Shown: piece after piece, positions 1 to 5,794 of the stretch | How the letters are laid out: each line of letters opens with the position of its first letter | Position numbering within the stretch: the first letter of the stretch is position 1 | DNA from: CAZFAP01 sp964516325 | GTDB lineage: Bacteria > Auribacterota > JABMQX01 | Direction: 5' to 3' | Length of the DNA: 8,158 nucleotides | NCBI GenBank assembly: GCA_964516325.1 | Contig: CAZFAP010000201.1 | Location: forward strand, 1-8,158 | Translations under genes and position numbers: made by a program | The notes under the pieces: generated by a model | What the model was told of the DNA's origin: nothing | Databases searched by the model: none | Seen by the model: the letters and a program-made list of their open reading frames with translations, nothing else

Positions 1-19
1 AGACATCCCCTCAAATACC

Positions 20-38
20 CCAAAAACCGGCCAAAAAC
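20..38. repeat. short direct repeat just downstream of mutS
   Basis: CCAAAAAC occurs twice, at 20-27 and 31-38, separated by CGG. It lies 14 nt past the mutS stop codon. On the mutS-sense strand it reads as two GTTTTTGG blocks. There is no GC-rich stem before a T-run, so it does not look like an intrinsic terminator. Its function is unknown and it may be chance. The window edge hides what follows. Confidence 0.4.
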
Positions 39-51
39 TGACAAACATGGG

Positions 52-2643
52 CTATCTCGCCTTGTCCCTCAGTTCCTTCAACTTCATCAAGGCTTCGATG
101 GGGGAAAGGGAGTCAATGTCCAATTGCTTCAGTTCCTCGAGGACGGGGTTGGGACGCTCCGCGAAGAGGAAAAGCTGCTGCGGGGCGGGGATCTTTCGCT
201 TCTTAGCCCGAGCGGCATATTCCGGCTCCTTGACGCTGTTCTCTTCGAGAGTCTGGAGGATTTCGTTGGCTCTCTCGACGACCTCTCGCGGTATCCCCGC
301 CAGACCAGCGACGTGAATTCCGTAGCTTTTGTCGGTTCCGCCCCGCACGATTTTTCGAACGAAGATGATTTCGTTGTTCCACTCGCGGACGGCGACGTTG
401 TAGTTCTTGATTCCCGGGAAAAGCCCCTCGAGGCGGGTCAGTTCATGGTAATGGGTTGCGAACAGCGTTTTGGCTTTCTTTTCGAGTCGAGTGGCGAGGT
501 ATTCAGCGACCGCCCAAGCAATGCTTATCCCGTCGTAGGTGCTGGTTCCTCTGCCGATCTCGTCGAGGATGATGAGGCTTCTCGGAGTCGCGTTGTTGAG
601 GATGTTCGCGGTCTCGTTCATCTCAACCATAAAGGTGCTCTGCCCGCGGGTCAGTTCGTCGGAGGCGCCGACGCGGGTGAACATCCGGTCCACGACGCCG
701 ATCGTGGCATTTTTGGCGGGGATGAAACTCCCCACTTGTGCCATGAGGACGAGAAGCGCGGTCTGGCGAATGTAGGTGGACTTGCCCGCCATGTTGGGTC
801 CCGTGATGACGAGGAGTTGATTTTCATCGCAATCCAGCTCGACGCTGTTCGGGACAAATCGCTCGCCGACCATCGCGGTCTCAATGACTGGGTGACGCCC
901 GTCCTCGATCACGATTTTTGGCCCTTCGTTGACAACCGGCCTCGTATAGTTCTTTTCAAGAGCCGACGTGGCGAAAGAACTGAGAACGTCCACGACTGCG
1001 ATGGCCTCGGATATGGACTGCACGTCGGGCGTAGCCTTGCTCGCTTCCTTCCGCAGCTCCTCAAATAGCTCGGCCTCCAGCGCGACAATCTCTTCCTCGG
1101 CGCCGAGGACTTTTGACTCGTACTCCTTCAGCTCCGGCGTGATATACCTCTCGCAATTCACGAGCGTCTGCTTTCGCACGTACTCCGGCGGCACCGCATC
1201 GCGATAGACGTTCGTTATCTCGATATAGTAACCGAACACCTGGTTGTAGCCGACTTTCAGCGACTTGATGCGGGTTCGCTCTCTTTCCTTTTCCTGGAAG
1301 GCGGCGATCCAGCTTTTCCCGTCGCGGGACGTCCCGCGCAGTCCGTCGAGCCTCGCGTTGTATCCGGGCTTGAAGATTCCGCCTTCGCGGGCGTGAGCGG
1401 GCGGCTCATTGACCACCGCGCGGTCTATCAACTCCACGAGCCAATCCACCGAAACCAGTTTCTCGGCGCATTCCTTCAACATTGCCGACTCAAAGCCGGA
1501 GAGCTCCTTTTTGATCTCCGGCGGGACTCTCAGCGACTCCTTCAGAGTGACCACGTCTCGCGGTGTCGCGTACCCGGAGTCAATCCGGCTCATGAGCCGT
1601 GGCAAATCCCTCACATTTCTGAGGAGAGACCGCAAGTTCGAGCAGCGGGTCTGGCGCTGGACAAGCTCCTCGACGCCATCCTGCCTTTTCCGGATTTCGA
1701 TGGAGTCAACGAGGGGCTGCCTTATCCACTGAGCGAGAAGGCGCCCGCCCATCGGCGTCAGTGTTTGGTCCATCACACCAAAAAGCGTGGCACTTTGCTG
1801 CCCCTTCCGAATCGGTTCGAGGATTTCGAGGTTTCGCAGCGACGTCGGGTCGAGGACCATGAAATCGGCCGTGGAGTAAGGCGTGATTTTCGTAACCTGA
1901 TTCAAAGGCTGACTGAGAACATCGCGAATGTAGCCGACGAGGGCGCCCGCGGCGGTTATTCCCGCGACCATCCCCTGGCAGCCGAACCCGTCGAGCGAAT
2001 GGGTCTTGAAGTGGTCAGTCAAAAGTGAGCCGCACGAATCGTAATCGAACATCCAATCTTCGCAGCGATTGAAGACCGTCGGAATAAGCCCGTCGAGGGC
2101 ACGGGTGATTTCGGATTTCTCGTCAAGCGATTCCGGAATCAAGCACTCGGAGGGAGGGGTTCTCTGAAGCTCATCGAGAAGTTCTCTTTTTGTGCTCAGC
2201 TCGACGACCTTGAACTCCCCGGTGGACACGTCCATGAAAGCATATCCGTAGGTCGCCTGAACGCGACAGAGGCAGCCGATGTAGTTGCTTTTCTTACGCC
2301 CGACGTCGGAGCTGACGATGGAAGTCCCCGGCGTGACAATGCGAGTCACCTGCCGCTTGACAATCCCCCTGGCGAGCTTCGGGTCCTCCATCTGGTCGCA
2401 GATGGCGACCTTCTTGCCAGCGGCTATCAGCTTGCCCAGGTAAAGCTCCGCGGCGTGATACGGAACCCCACACATTGGGGCGCCCTGGCGGGAAGTGAGA
2501 GCGATGTCGAGGATTTTGGAGGCTTCTTTGGCGTCGTCGAAAAACATCTCGTAGAAATCGCCCAGACGGAAGAAGAGAATGCAGTCCTGGTGGTCCCTCT
2601 TGATCGCCTTGTACTGATTCATCAAAGGGGTGAGCTTGGACAT
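52..2643 (-). CDS. mutS: DNA mismatch repair protein MutS
   Basis: MutS recognises mismatches and small loops in DNA and, as an ADP/ATP-switched sliding clamp, recruits MutL. Numbered from the ATG at 2643, the product is 863 residues, the usual MutS1 length. Visible in order are the mismatch-reading Phe-Tyr-Glu at F30-Y31-E32 in the N-terminal domain, the connector and lever regions, and the clamp region with VFGYYIEITN near 469-478. The ATPase domain has Walker A GPNMAGKST (615-623), the STFMVEM segment (669-675), Walker B with D694-E695, and H731 in THYHE. Near the C-terminus, QLFLF (823-827) fits a beta-clamp binding motif, followed by the usual terminal helical segment. The frame stays open to 2736, but the extra 31 residues are Gly/Arg/Lys-rich and come from a palindromic leader, so I start at MSKLTPLMNQ. 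The ATG has no close Shine-Dalgarno sequence. A TTG at 2652 with GGG five nt upstream is the alternative. It is probably last in the miaB block, and no defect is seen. Confidence 0.97.
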   Translation of the reverse strand: MSKLTPLMNQYKAIKRDHQDCILFFRLGDFYEMFFDDAKEASKILDIALTSRQGAPMCGVPYHAAELYLGKLIAAGKKVAICDQMEDPKLARGIVKRQVTRIVTPGTSIVSSDVGRKKSNYIGCLCRVQATYGYAFMDVSTGEFKVVELSTKRELLDELQRTPPSECLIPESLDEKSEITRALDGLIPTVFNRCEDWMFDYDSCGSLLTDHFKTHSLDGFGCQGMVAGITAAGALVGYIRDVLSQPLNQVTKITPYSTADFMVLDPTSLRNLEILEPIRKGQQSATLFGVMDQTLTPMGGRLLAQWIRQPLVDSIEIRKRQDGVEELVQRQTRCSNLRSLLRNVRDLPRLMSRIDSGYATPRDVVTLKESLRVPPEIKKELSGFESAMLKECAEKLVSVDWLVELIDRAVVNEPPAHAREGGIFKPGYNARLDGLRGTSRDGKSWIAAFQEKERERTRIKSLKVGYNQVFGYYIEITNVYRDAVPPEYVRKQTLVNCERYITPELKEYESKVLGAEEEIVALEAELFEELRKEASKATPDVQSISEAIAVVDVLSSFATSALEKNYTRPVVNEGPKIVIEDGRHPVIETAMVGERFVPNSVELDCDENQLLVITGPNMAGKSTYIRQTALLVLMAQVGSFIPAKNATIGVVDRMFTRVGASDELTRGQSTFMVEMNETANILNNATPRSLIILDEIGRGTSTYDGISIAWAVAEYLATRLEKKAKTLFATHYHELTRLEGLFPGIKNYNVAVREWNNEIIFVRKIVRGGTDKSYGIHVAGLAGIPREVVERANEILQTLEENSVKEPEYAARAKKRKIPAPQQLFLFAERPNPVLEELKQLDIDSLSPIEALMKLKELRDKAR

Positions 2644-2715
2644 TTTCAACAAGACGTCCCTTTCGTCGCCCCCGGTTCCCTTGCCGCCGGACTCCTTTTG
2701 GTCACGACGCCCCCC

Positions 2716-2772
2716 ACGCCAAGCGTCGGTCGGCATGCCAGCCCAAATAAGGGACAGTCCCCGCCCTTGCGG
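2716..2772. repeat. cluster of short palindromes in the mutS leader (REP-like)
   Basis: Four short inverted repeats are packed between the toxin stop and the mutS start: ACGC-CAA-GCGT (2716-2726), GGCATGCC (2732-2739), GGGAC-A-GTCCC (2751-2761) and CCGC-CCTT-GCGG (2761-2772). Such density is unusual and resembles REP-type extragenic elements. No T-run follows on the transcribed strand, so an intrinsic terminator is unlikely. As RNA it could fold in a toxin-mutS transcript. The family assignment is by resemblance only. Confidence 0.5.
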
Positions 2773-2777
2773 AGACC

Positions 2778-3131
2778 TTATACAACAAATTGCCAGTCGT
2801 GCCTCCGGAGAATCAGCGACTTGCCGACGACGTTCTTGAGCGATTCCTTTTGCAGGAACTCTTCCAGAGCCGAAACAACGAATTTCGGATTCCAGGGCTC
2901 CACCTGGGCATAGATGATCCCCACCTTGGGCGAAGGGCTAAACTTCGCTTGAGTCTTCATGCGGCGGCCGCACGTCATGAAGAGGTCGCCCCCGACTCTC
3001 ACGTACTCGAGGACCATCGCGTCGGACCTGCTTGGTAAACTCAAACCCGAAACCGAGGATGCAAAGATGCCCTTCTGGTCGAGAAGACTCTTGACATCCC
3101 TCGGGATGCACTCGTCAAGAATGACCTTCAT
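2778..3131 (-). CDS. DUF5615-family PIN-like toxin (VapC-like), possibly inactive
   Basis: This 117-residue protein opens with MKVILDECIP, matching the LLDEnlP start of the DUF5615/PIN-like (Mut7-C-related) proteins, which pair with DUF433 antitoxins and are presumed ribonucleases. Acidic residues visible are D6, E7 and D37 (in SDAMVLEYV). After the strand LFM (50-52), relatives usually carry T-x-D followed by Arg, Lys or Asn, and this Asp helps bind the metal. Here the residues are T53-C54-G55-R56-R57, so the Asp appears replaced by Gly (codon GGC, one transition from GAC). The C-terminal part, with VGIIYAQ near 70-76 and a helix at 84-96, fits the fold. The start ATG follows the antitoxin stop by 12 nt and has an AAAGGA Shine-Dalgarno sequence within that gap. 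The fold and pairing are fairly secure. Toxicity and RNase activity are inference, and the Gly makes activity doubtful. Resemblance to VapC45-type toxins is from memory of the family. Confidence 0.8.
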   Translation of the reverse strand: MKVILDECIPRDVKSLLDQKGIFASSVSGLSLPSRSDAMVLEYVRVGGDLFMTCGRRMKTQAKFSPSPKVGIIYAQVEPWNPKFVVSALEEFLQKESLKNVVGKSLILRRHDWQFVV

Positions 3132-3143
3132 GATTTCCTTTCC

Positions 3144-3407
3144 TCAGAGAGAAGCGACCAGCCCCGCAAAATGAAGAGCTGCCTTAATCTTGTCTCTATT
3201 CAGGTTCGGGTACTGCTTGATGAGTGGGTCAAAGGACTGTCCATCCTGGAGCATCTCGAGGATCATGTACACGGGAATGCGAGTCCCCTTGATGCAGGGA
3301 AGTCCATCCATGATCTCCGGATTGATTTCTATGAGAGCTAACGATTTGTCCTGCTGGGCGAGAATGTCAACCTGATCTTTCCTCTTCAGATACTCCGATA
3401 TTTTCAT
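3144..3407 (-). CDS. DUF433-family antitoxin (VapB45-like)
   Basis: This 87-residue protein carries the DUF433 signature: residues 28-46 read roughly I-N-P-E-I-M-D-G-L-P-C-I-K-G-T-R-I-P-V, followed by a helical part with the pattern LLQ/DGQ...LIKQYPNL and an AAL near the end. DUF433 proteins have a helix-turn-helix-like fold and usually sit directly upstream of a DUF5615 toxin. They are thought to bind the toxin and to repress their own promoter. That arrangement holds here, with the toxin starting 12 nt after this stop. The ATG at 3407 has a good Shine-Dalgarno sequence (AGAGG at 3414-3418, six nt upstream). The gene begins 30 nt after the miaB stop, so it may be cotranscribed with miaB. I see no convincing separate promoter in that short gap. 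About 20 residues precede the conserved core. They may serve DNA or toxin contact, but this is not shown. Confidence 0.85.
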   Translation of the reverse strand: MKISEYLKRKDQVDILAQQDKSLALIEINPEIMDGLPCIKGTRIPVYMILEMLQDGQSFDPLIKQYPNLNRDKIKAALHFAGLVASL

Positions 3408-3437
3408 CTTGTTCCTCTCAGCGACGTATCCTTACGT

Positions 3438-4826
3438 TCATGCCGTCAGGGCGTCGGAGTAATGATTCTCCTCGTCGGCGCCCGATTCTGTTCTCTCAAA
3501 CCTGCCGCCTTCCGCTGGCTGGCAAAGGAGCGTCAGGGCAGTGGCGTCCGCAACGGTCAGCGTCAGAATTCTTCCCACGAGATTGCGTCCGCCGTCGAAT
3601 ACTGCGATCTTATTCTGCCTGGTTCGCCCCATCATTTTCTGCGGGTTGCGTTTGCTCGGCCCCTCGACGAGAACCTCCACGTGCTTGCCGATCAAGTCCC
3701 TGTTTTTCCTTAAGGAGATTTCCTCCTGGAGTTGAAGAAGGATTTTATTTCGCTCCTTTTTCTTGTCAAGGGGAACATCGTCGGGCAATTTGGCGGCAGC
3801 CGTGCCCTCTCGCGTGGAATATTTGAAGATGAAAGCGCTGTCGTACTCTATCTTTTGCATCGCCTCGACGGTCTCACGGAAGTCCTGCTCCGTCTCGCTC
3901 GGAAAACCAACGATGATGTCCGTACCGAGCGCAATATCCGGCGCCGCATTCCTCAAGGCATCCACGACTCTCACGTGGTCCTCGAGAGTGTACCGCCGGT
4001 TCATCAACTCAAGAACCCTGTCGGAACCCGACTGGAGAGGGAAATGGAGATGTTCGCAGACCTTATCGAGCGTCGCCACGGCTTCAATTAAGCGCGGGCT
4101 GATGTCCTTCGGGTGGGAGGTAACAAAGCGAATTCTCTCTATGCCCTCGATCTCGTTCACCCGTTCGAGCAGACCGACCAGGTCACACTTCGTGTCCAAT
4201 CCCTTCCCGTAGGAATTGACGTTTTGCCCCAGAAGCGTTACCTCCTTGTAGCCTCTCTGGGCGAGGTGCTCAATCTCGGCGAGGATTTCCTCCGGCGAGC
4301 GGCTGCGCTCTCTCCCACGCACGTAGGGCACAACACAATACGAACAGTAGTTGTCGCACCCCCGCATGATGGACACAAAGGCTTTGACAGAGCTGCTCCG
4401 CCTTGCCAGCGCGAAGTCCAGTTTCCCGCTGGAATCCTCCTCCACATGAATCTGCCTCGATCTCGTCCTGAGGACAGAATCAATCATGTCCGCCAACTGA
4501 CCAATCTGAGTCGGTCCGCAAACGATGTCGAGAAAGGGCATCTCGTCGAAGAGGTCACTCTGCTTCTTCTGTGCGACGCAACCGCAGATGCCCAGGATGA
4601 GGTCAGGTTTGTACTGCTTCATCCTGCGGAGGACACCCAGCTTCCCAAGGGCTTTCCTCTCCGCCATCTCTCTCACGCAGCACGTGTTGAGGAGAATGAC
4701 GTCGGCGTCGCACTCGTCCCTCGCCTGGTCGAGACCGCGCGCAAGAAGGCAACCGAGGATGAACTCGGAGTCCAGCTCATTCATCTGACAGCCATATGTT
4801 TTGATCAAGACTTTTGGCTGCTTCAT
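3438..4826 (-). CDS. miaB: tRNA-2-methylthio-N6-dimethylallyladenosine synthase MiaB
   Basis: MiaB is a radical-SAM methylthiotransferase. It converts N6-isopentenyl-adenosine at position 37 of tRNAs reading UNN codons to the 2-methylthio form, which steadies codon reading. The 462-residue product has the three methylthiotransferase-domain cysteines C13 (YGCQMN), C49 (NTCC) and C83 (CGC), which hold the auxiliary 4Fe-4S cluster. The radical-SAM motif C157-x3-C161-x2-C164 lies in RGCDNYCSYCVVPYVRGRERSR-type context, more like MiaB than RimO or MtaB. Further along are the GQNVNSYG segment, GTDIIVGFPSET, and a C-terminal TRAM domain at about 372-435, followed by an acidic tail of some 25 residues. 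The start is fixed by homology because MKQPKVLIKTYGCQMN is the expected N-terminus. Its Shine-Dalgarno sequence is weak. It heads the leftward block, 30 nt before the antitoxin and upstream of mutS. The dimethylallyl-adding partner MiaA is not in the window. Confidence 0.96.
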   Translation of the reverse strand: MKQPKVLIKTYGCQMNELDSEFILGCLLARGLDQARDECDADVILLNTCCVREMAERKALGKLGVLRRMKQYKPDLILGICGCVAQKKQSDLFDEMPFLDIVCGPTQIGQLADMIDSVLRTRSRQIHVEEDSSGKLDFALARRSSSVKAFVSIMRGCDNYCSYCVVPYVRGRERSRSPEEILAEIEHLAQRGYKEVTLLGQNVNSYGKGLDTKCDLVGLLERVNEIEGIERIRFVTSHPKDISPRLIEAVATLDKVCEHLHFPLQSGSDRVLELMNRRYTLEDHVRVVDALRNAAPDIALGTDIIVGFPSETEQDFRETVEAMQKIEYDSAFIFKYSTREGTAAAKLPDDVPLDKKKERNKILLQLQEEISLRKNRDLIGKHVEVLVEGPSKRNPQKMMGRTRQNKIAVFDGGRNLVGRILTLTVADATALTLLCQPAEGGRFERTESGADEENHYSDALTA

Positions 4827-4847
4827 TCCACTGATTTCGATAACTTG

Positions 4848-5261
4848 TCAAAGACTGCCGTCGAAGCGGGGACATGCCCCGTCCCGTGTTGCGCGCTCAA
4901 TGCAGGATACCACAGCGAAGCCCGAATGTGTAGAGGGGACCTCCAGGCTACCCTCCTTATCAGCAACGACCCCGTGAGTGCCGCGGAGAGCAGACAAAGG
5001 AAAAGGAGGGTTGCCTCTCCGGCGGCGGAAGGTGCTATCTGCCGGGGCGGGCCTGAAGATAACCCTCGGGTTGAGGCCGTTGGCCCCCGACTGCACGAAG
5101 GGCACGACCGGCTCGCCCACGAAGCAATCTATCTCTCTGTAGGACTTTGGCTGCCACTTCTCGAAAGCGTACGTCTGGGCGATTTCAAAAACAAATCGTA
5201 CTATGAGTGCTGACACCCGGCCCGTCTTTTGCCGCCAGCATGGCGCCCCGTTAGATAGCAC
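4848..5261 (-). pseudogene. possible decayed gene or hypothetical small ORF
   Basis: A GTG-started frame of 137 codons ends 21 nt before miaB. I do not recognise it. Residues about 21-84 (5010-5201) look protein-like, with alternating hydrophobic and charged residues, and about three quarters of the codons in this stretch end in G or C, as expected for a GC-rich coding region. Before it, the GTG start lies inside an inverted repeat (5199-5269). After it come an Arg/Pro-rich stretch and a low-quality tail. No Shine-Dalgarno sequence marks the start. Best guess is a fragment of a former gene with lost ends. Chance open reading in GC-rich DNA is a real alternative. No function is assigned. Confidence 0.2.
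4867..4881. repeat. GC-rich palindrome upstream of miaB
   Basis: CGGGG-ACATG-CCCCG gives a perfect 5-bp stem about 40 nt upstream of the miaB start. Its GGGGAC/GTCCC-like core recalls the GGGAC-A-GTCCC palindrome in the mutS leader, so both may belong to one dispersed repeat family. A transcript starting further upstream would carry the hairpin in the miaB leader. Its role is unknown. Confidence 0.4.
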
Positions 5262-5269
5262 TCACAGTA
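5199..5269. repeat. TA-bounded imperfect inverted repeat (about 71 bp)
   Basis: TACTATGAGTGCT (5199-5211) and AGCACTCACAGTA (5257-5269) are inverted copies matching at 12 of 13 positions. The unit begins and ends with TA, as expected of a very short miniature element that targets TA (Tc1/mariner-IS630 type), but a plain extragenic hairpin is equally possible. A small inner stem, CGCCA-GCA-TGGCG, lies at 5233-5245. No transposase is present in the window. Confidence 0.4.
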
Positions 5270-5496
5270 GGTCAAAGCCGCCTCTCGGGCGGAGTTCGTC
5301 TGCCGCGAAATCATCTTGGCAGGCAAACTGATTGACCTGCTGCCCAGAGCGCCGCGCCGCCAAGCGAGCATACCCGCCCTTGGACTGCATCGCGTCCCCA
5401 CTCGCCGCGATGACCCGTAAGCGTCGCTTCTGGTAACCCCTCAGTCTCCGGTGGTGAGCTACACGCGGCTCGATCAGCAGAGAGGCGGGAGTCCTG

Positions 5497-5551
5497 TTGC
5501 GGCATGGGCATCTTGCCCATGATTCCCACGGGCGAGACGCCCGTGCCACAA
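5497..5551. repeat. REPIN-like double hairpin element
   Basis: Two perfect hairpins lie five nt apart: CATGGGCA-TCT-TGCCCATG (5503-5521) and CACGGGCG-AGA-CGCCCGTG (5527-5545). The reverse complement of the first matches the second at 15 of 19 positions. The four differences fall at two base pairs and are compensated, T-A to C-G and A-T to G-C. The pair is framed by TTGCGGCA (5497-5504) and TGCCACAA (5544-5551), imperfect inverted repeats of each other. Two inverted palindromic copies make up the layout of REPIN/BIME elements moved by REP-associated transposases. That class assignment is inference, since no such transposase is in view. Confidence 0.7.
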
Positions 5552-5560
5552 AGACGCATC

Positions 5561-5587
5561 CTCTGCGCACTCTGCGTTCTCTGCGGT
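5561..5587. repeat. three 9-bp tandem repeats CTCTGCGNN
   Basis: Three consecutive units read CTCTGCGCA, CTCTGCGTT and CTCTGCGGT. The first seven bases are identical and the last two vary. The array starts 15 bp after the double hairpin. Similar CTCTGCG arrays are familiar, from memory, as dispersed repeats in many environmental bacterial genomes. It is too short for a CRISPR, and no function is known to me. Confidence 0.65.
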
Positions 5588-5654
5588 GAGCCCTCCGAGA
5601 GTGAGGGATTACCCCTTCTGCGAGAATTCCTTGACATATCCGCCGCGTTCGCTA

Positions 5655-5684
5655 TTGATTGTGAGAAACAGGCTTTGTTATAGT
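5655..5684 (+). promoter_or_regulatory. candidate sigma-70-type promoter for topA
   Basis: TTGATT (5655-5660) and TATAGT (5679-5684) lie 18 bp apart, matching the consensus at 4 of 6 and 5 of 6 positions. Transcription would start near 5690, giving a topA leader of roughly 100 nt. A perfect TTGACA at 5631-5636 lies just upstream, but its best -10 partner 16 bp away (TATTGA) is poor, so a second start there is less likely. The call rests on consensus matching by eye. Confidence 0.35.
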
Positions 5685-5703
5685 CCGCTGAGAAAGTAGA
5701 AAG

Positions 5704-5733
5704 GCAGGCAAGGGGAGATGCCCTTCCGCCTGC
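5704..5733 (+). promoter_or_regulatory. strong hairpin in the topA leader
   Basis: GCAGGC (5704-5709) and AAGGG (5710-5714) pair with CCCTT (5721-5725) and GCCTGC (5728-5733). This makes an 11-bp stem with a CC bulge on the 3' side and a GAGATG loop. It lies about 60 nt before the topA start and inside the transcript if the promoter candidate is right. No T-run follows on the plus strand, so it is not an intrinsic terminator in the topA direction. It could be an RNA structure, a protein-binding dyad or another extragenic repeat. Confidence 0.5.
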
Positions 5734-5780
5734 AAAAGAGTCGCAAGGGGATCCAAAACACACACGTTCAATCCTTCGGC

Positions 5781-5786
5781 AGGGAG
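5781..5786 (+). promoter_or_regulatory. Shine-Dalgarno sequence of topA
   Basis: AGGGAG lies eight nt upstream of the GTG at 5795 and supports that codon as the start. No ATG in the frame could replace it without losing the conserved Toprim beginning. Confidence 0.7.
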
Positions 5787-5794
5787 CGTTATTT

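Larger units (their letters stand above)
4827..5794. other. 968-bp divergent intergenic region between miaB and topA
   Basis: This is the only long non-coding stretch in the window. It must hold the promoters for both divergent genes. Its contents, listed separately, are a GC-rich palindrome, a possible gene remnant, a TA-bounded inverted repeat, a two-hairpin REPIN-like unit, 9-bp tandem units, a topA promoter candidate and a topA leader hairpin. Further small inverted repeats are AACCC-TC-GGGTT (5061-5072) inside GGCCT/AGGCC (5050-5078), and AAGCG-T-CGCTT (5419-5429). I found no tRNA or rRNA, and no signature I recognise for tmRNA, RNase P, SRP or 6S RNA. Minus-strand frames across 5262-5814 translate the repeats and look non-coding. 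Confidence 0.8.

Noticed and set aside
1..51. Terminator or next gene start after mutS
   Set aside because: There is no stem followed by a T-run. A minus-strand ATG at 4-6 leaves only two codons in view, with a purine run too close to serve as its ribosome site.
124..1068. Plus-strand open frame (314 codons) opposite mutS
   Set aside because: It lies antisense to the highly conserved MutS ATPase domain and looks like a shadow frame.
2644..2736. Upstream mutS start giving 894 residues
   Set aside because: The added 31 residues are Gly/Arg/Lys-rich, unlike MutS N-termini, and the ATG lies in a GGCATGCC palindrome without a Shine-Dalgarno sequence.
4846..4851. Perfect TTGACA on the minus strand just before miaB
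   Set aside because: Its -10 position would fall on the miaB start codon, so it cannot drive miaB from the accepted start.
4113..5213. Long plus-strand open frame (366 codons) opposite miaB and into the gap
   Set aside because: Most of it is antisense to a clear miaB. The residues show no family pattern, and it owes its length to GC-rich codon structure on the other strand.
5199..5269. Integron attC-like site (GTTAGAT fits GTTRRRY)
   Set aside because: No matching RYYYAAC partner box is found at the other end and there is no integron context, so the 7-base match is probably chance.
5561..5587. CRISPR array
   Set aside because: The units are 9 bp and contiguous, with no spacers and no cas genes.
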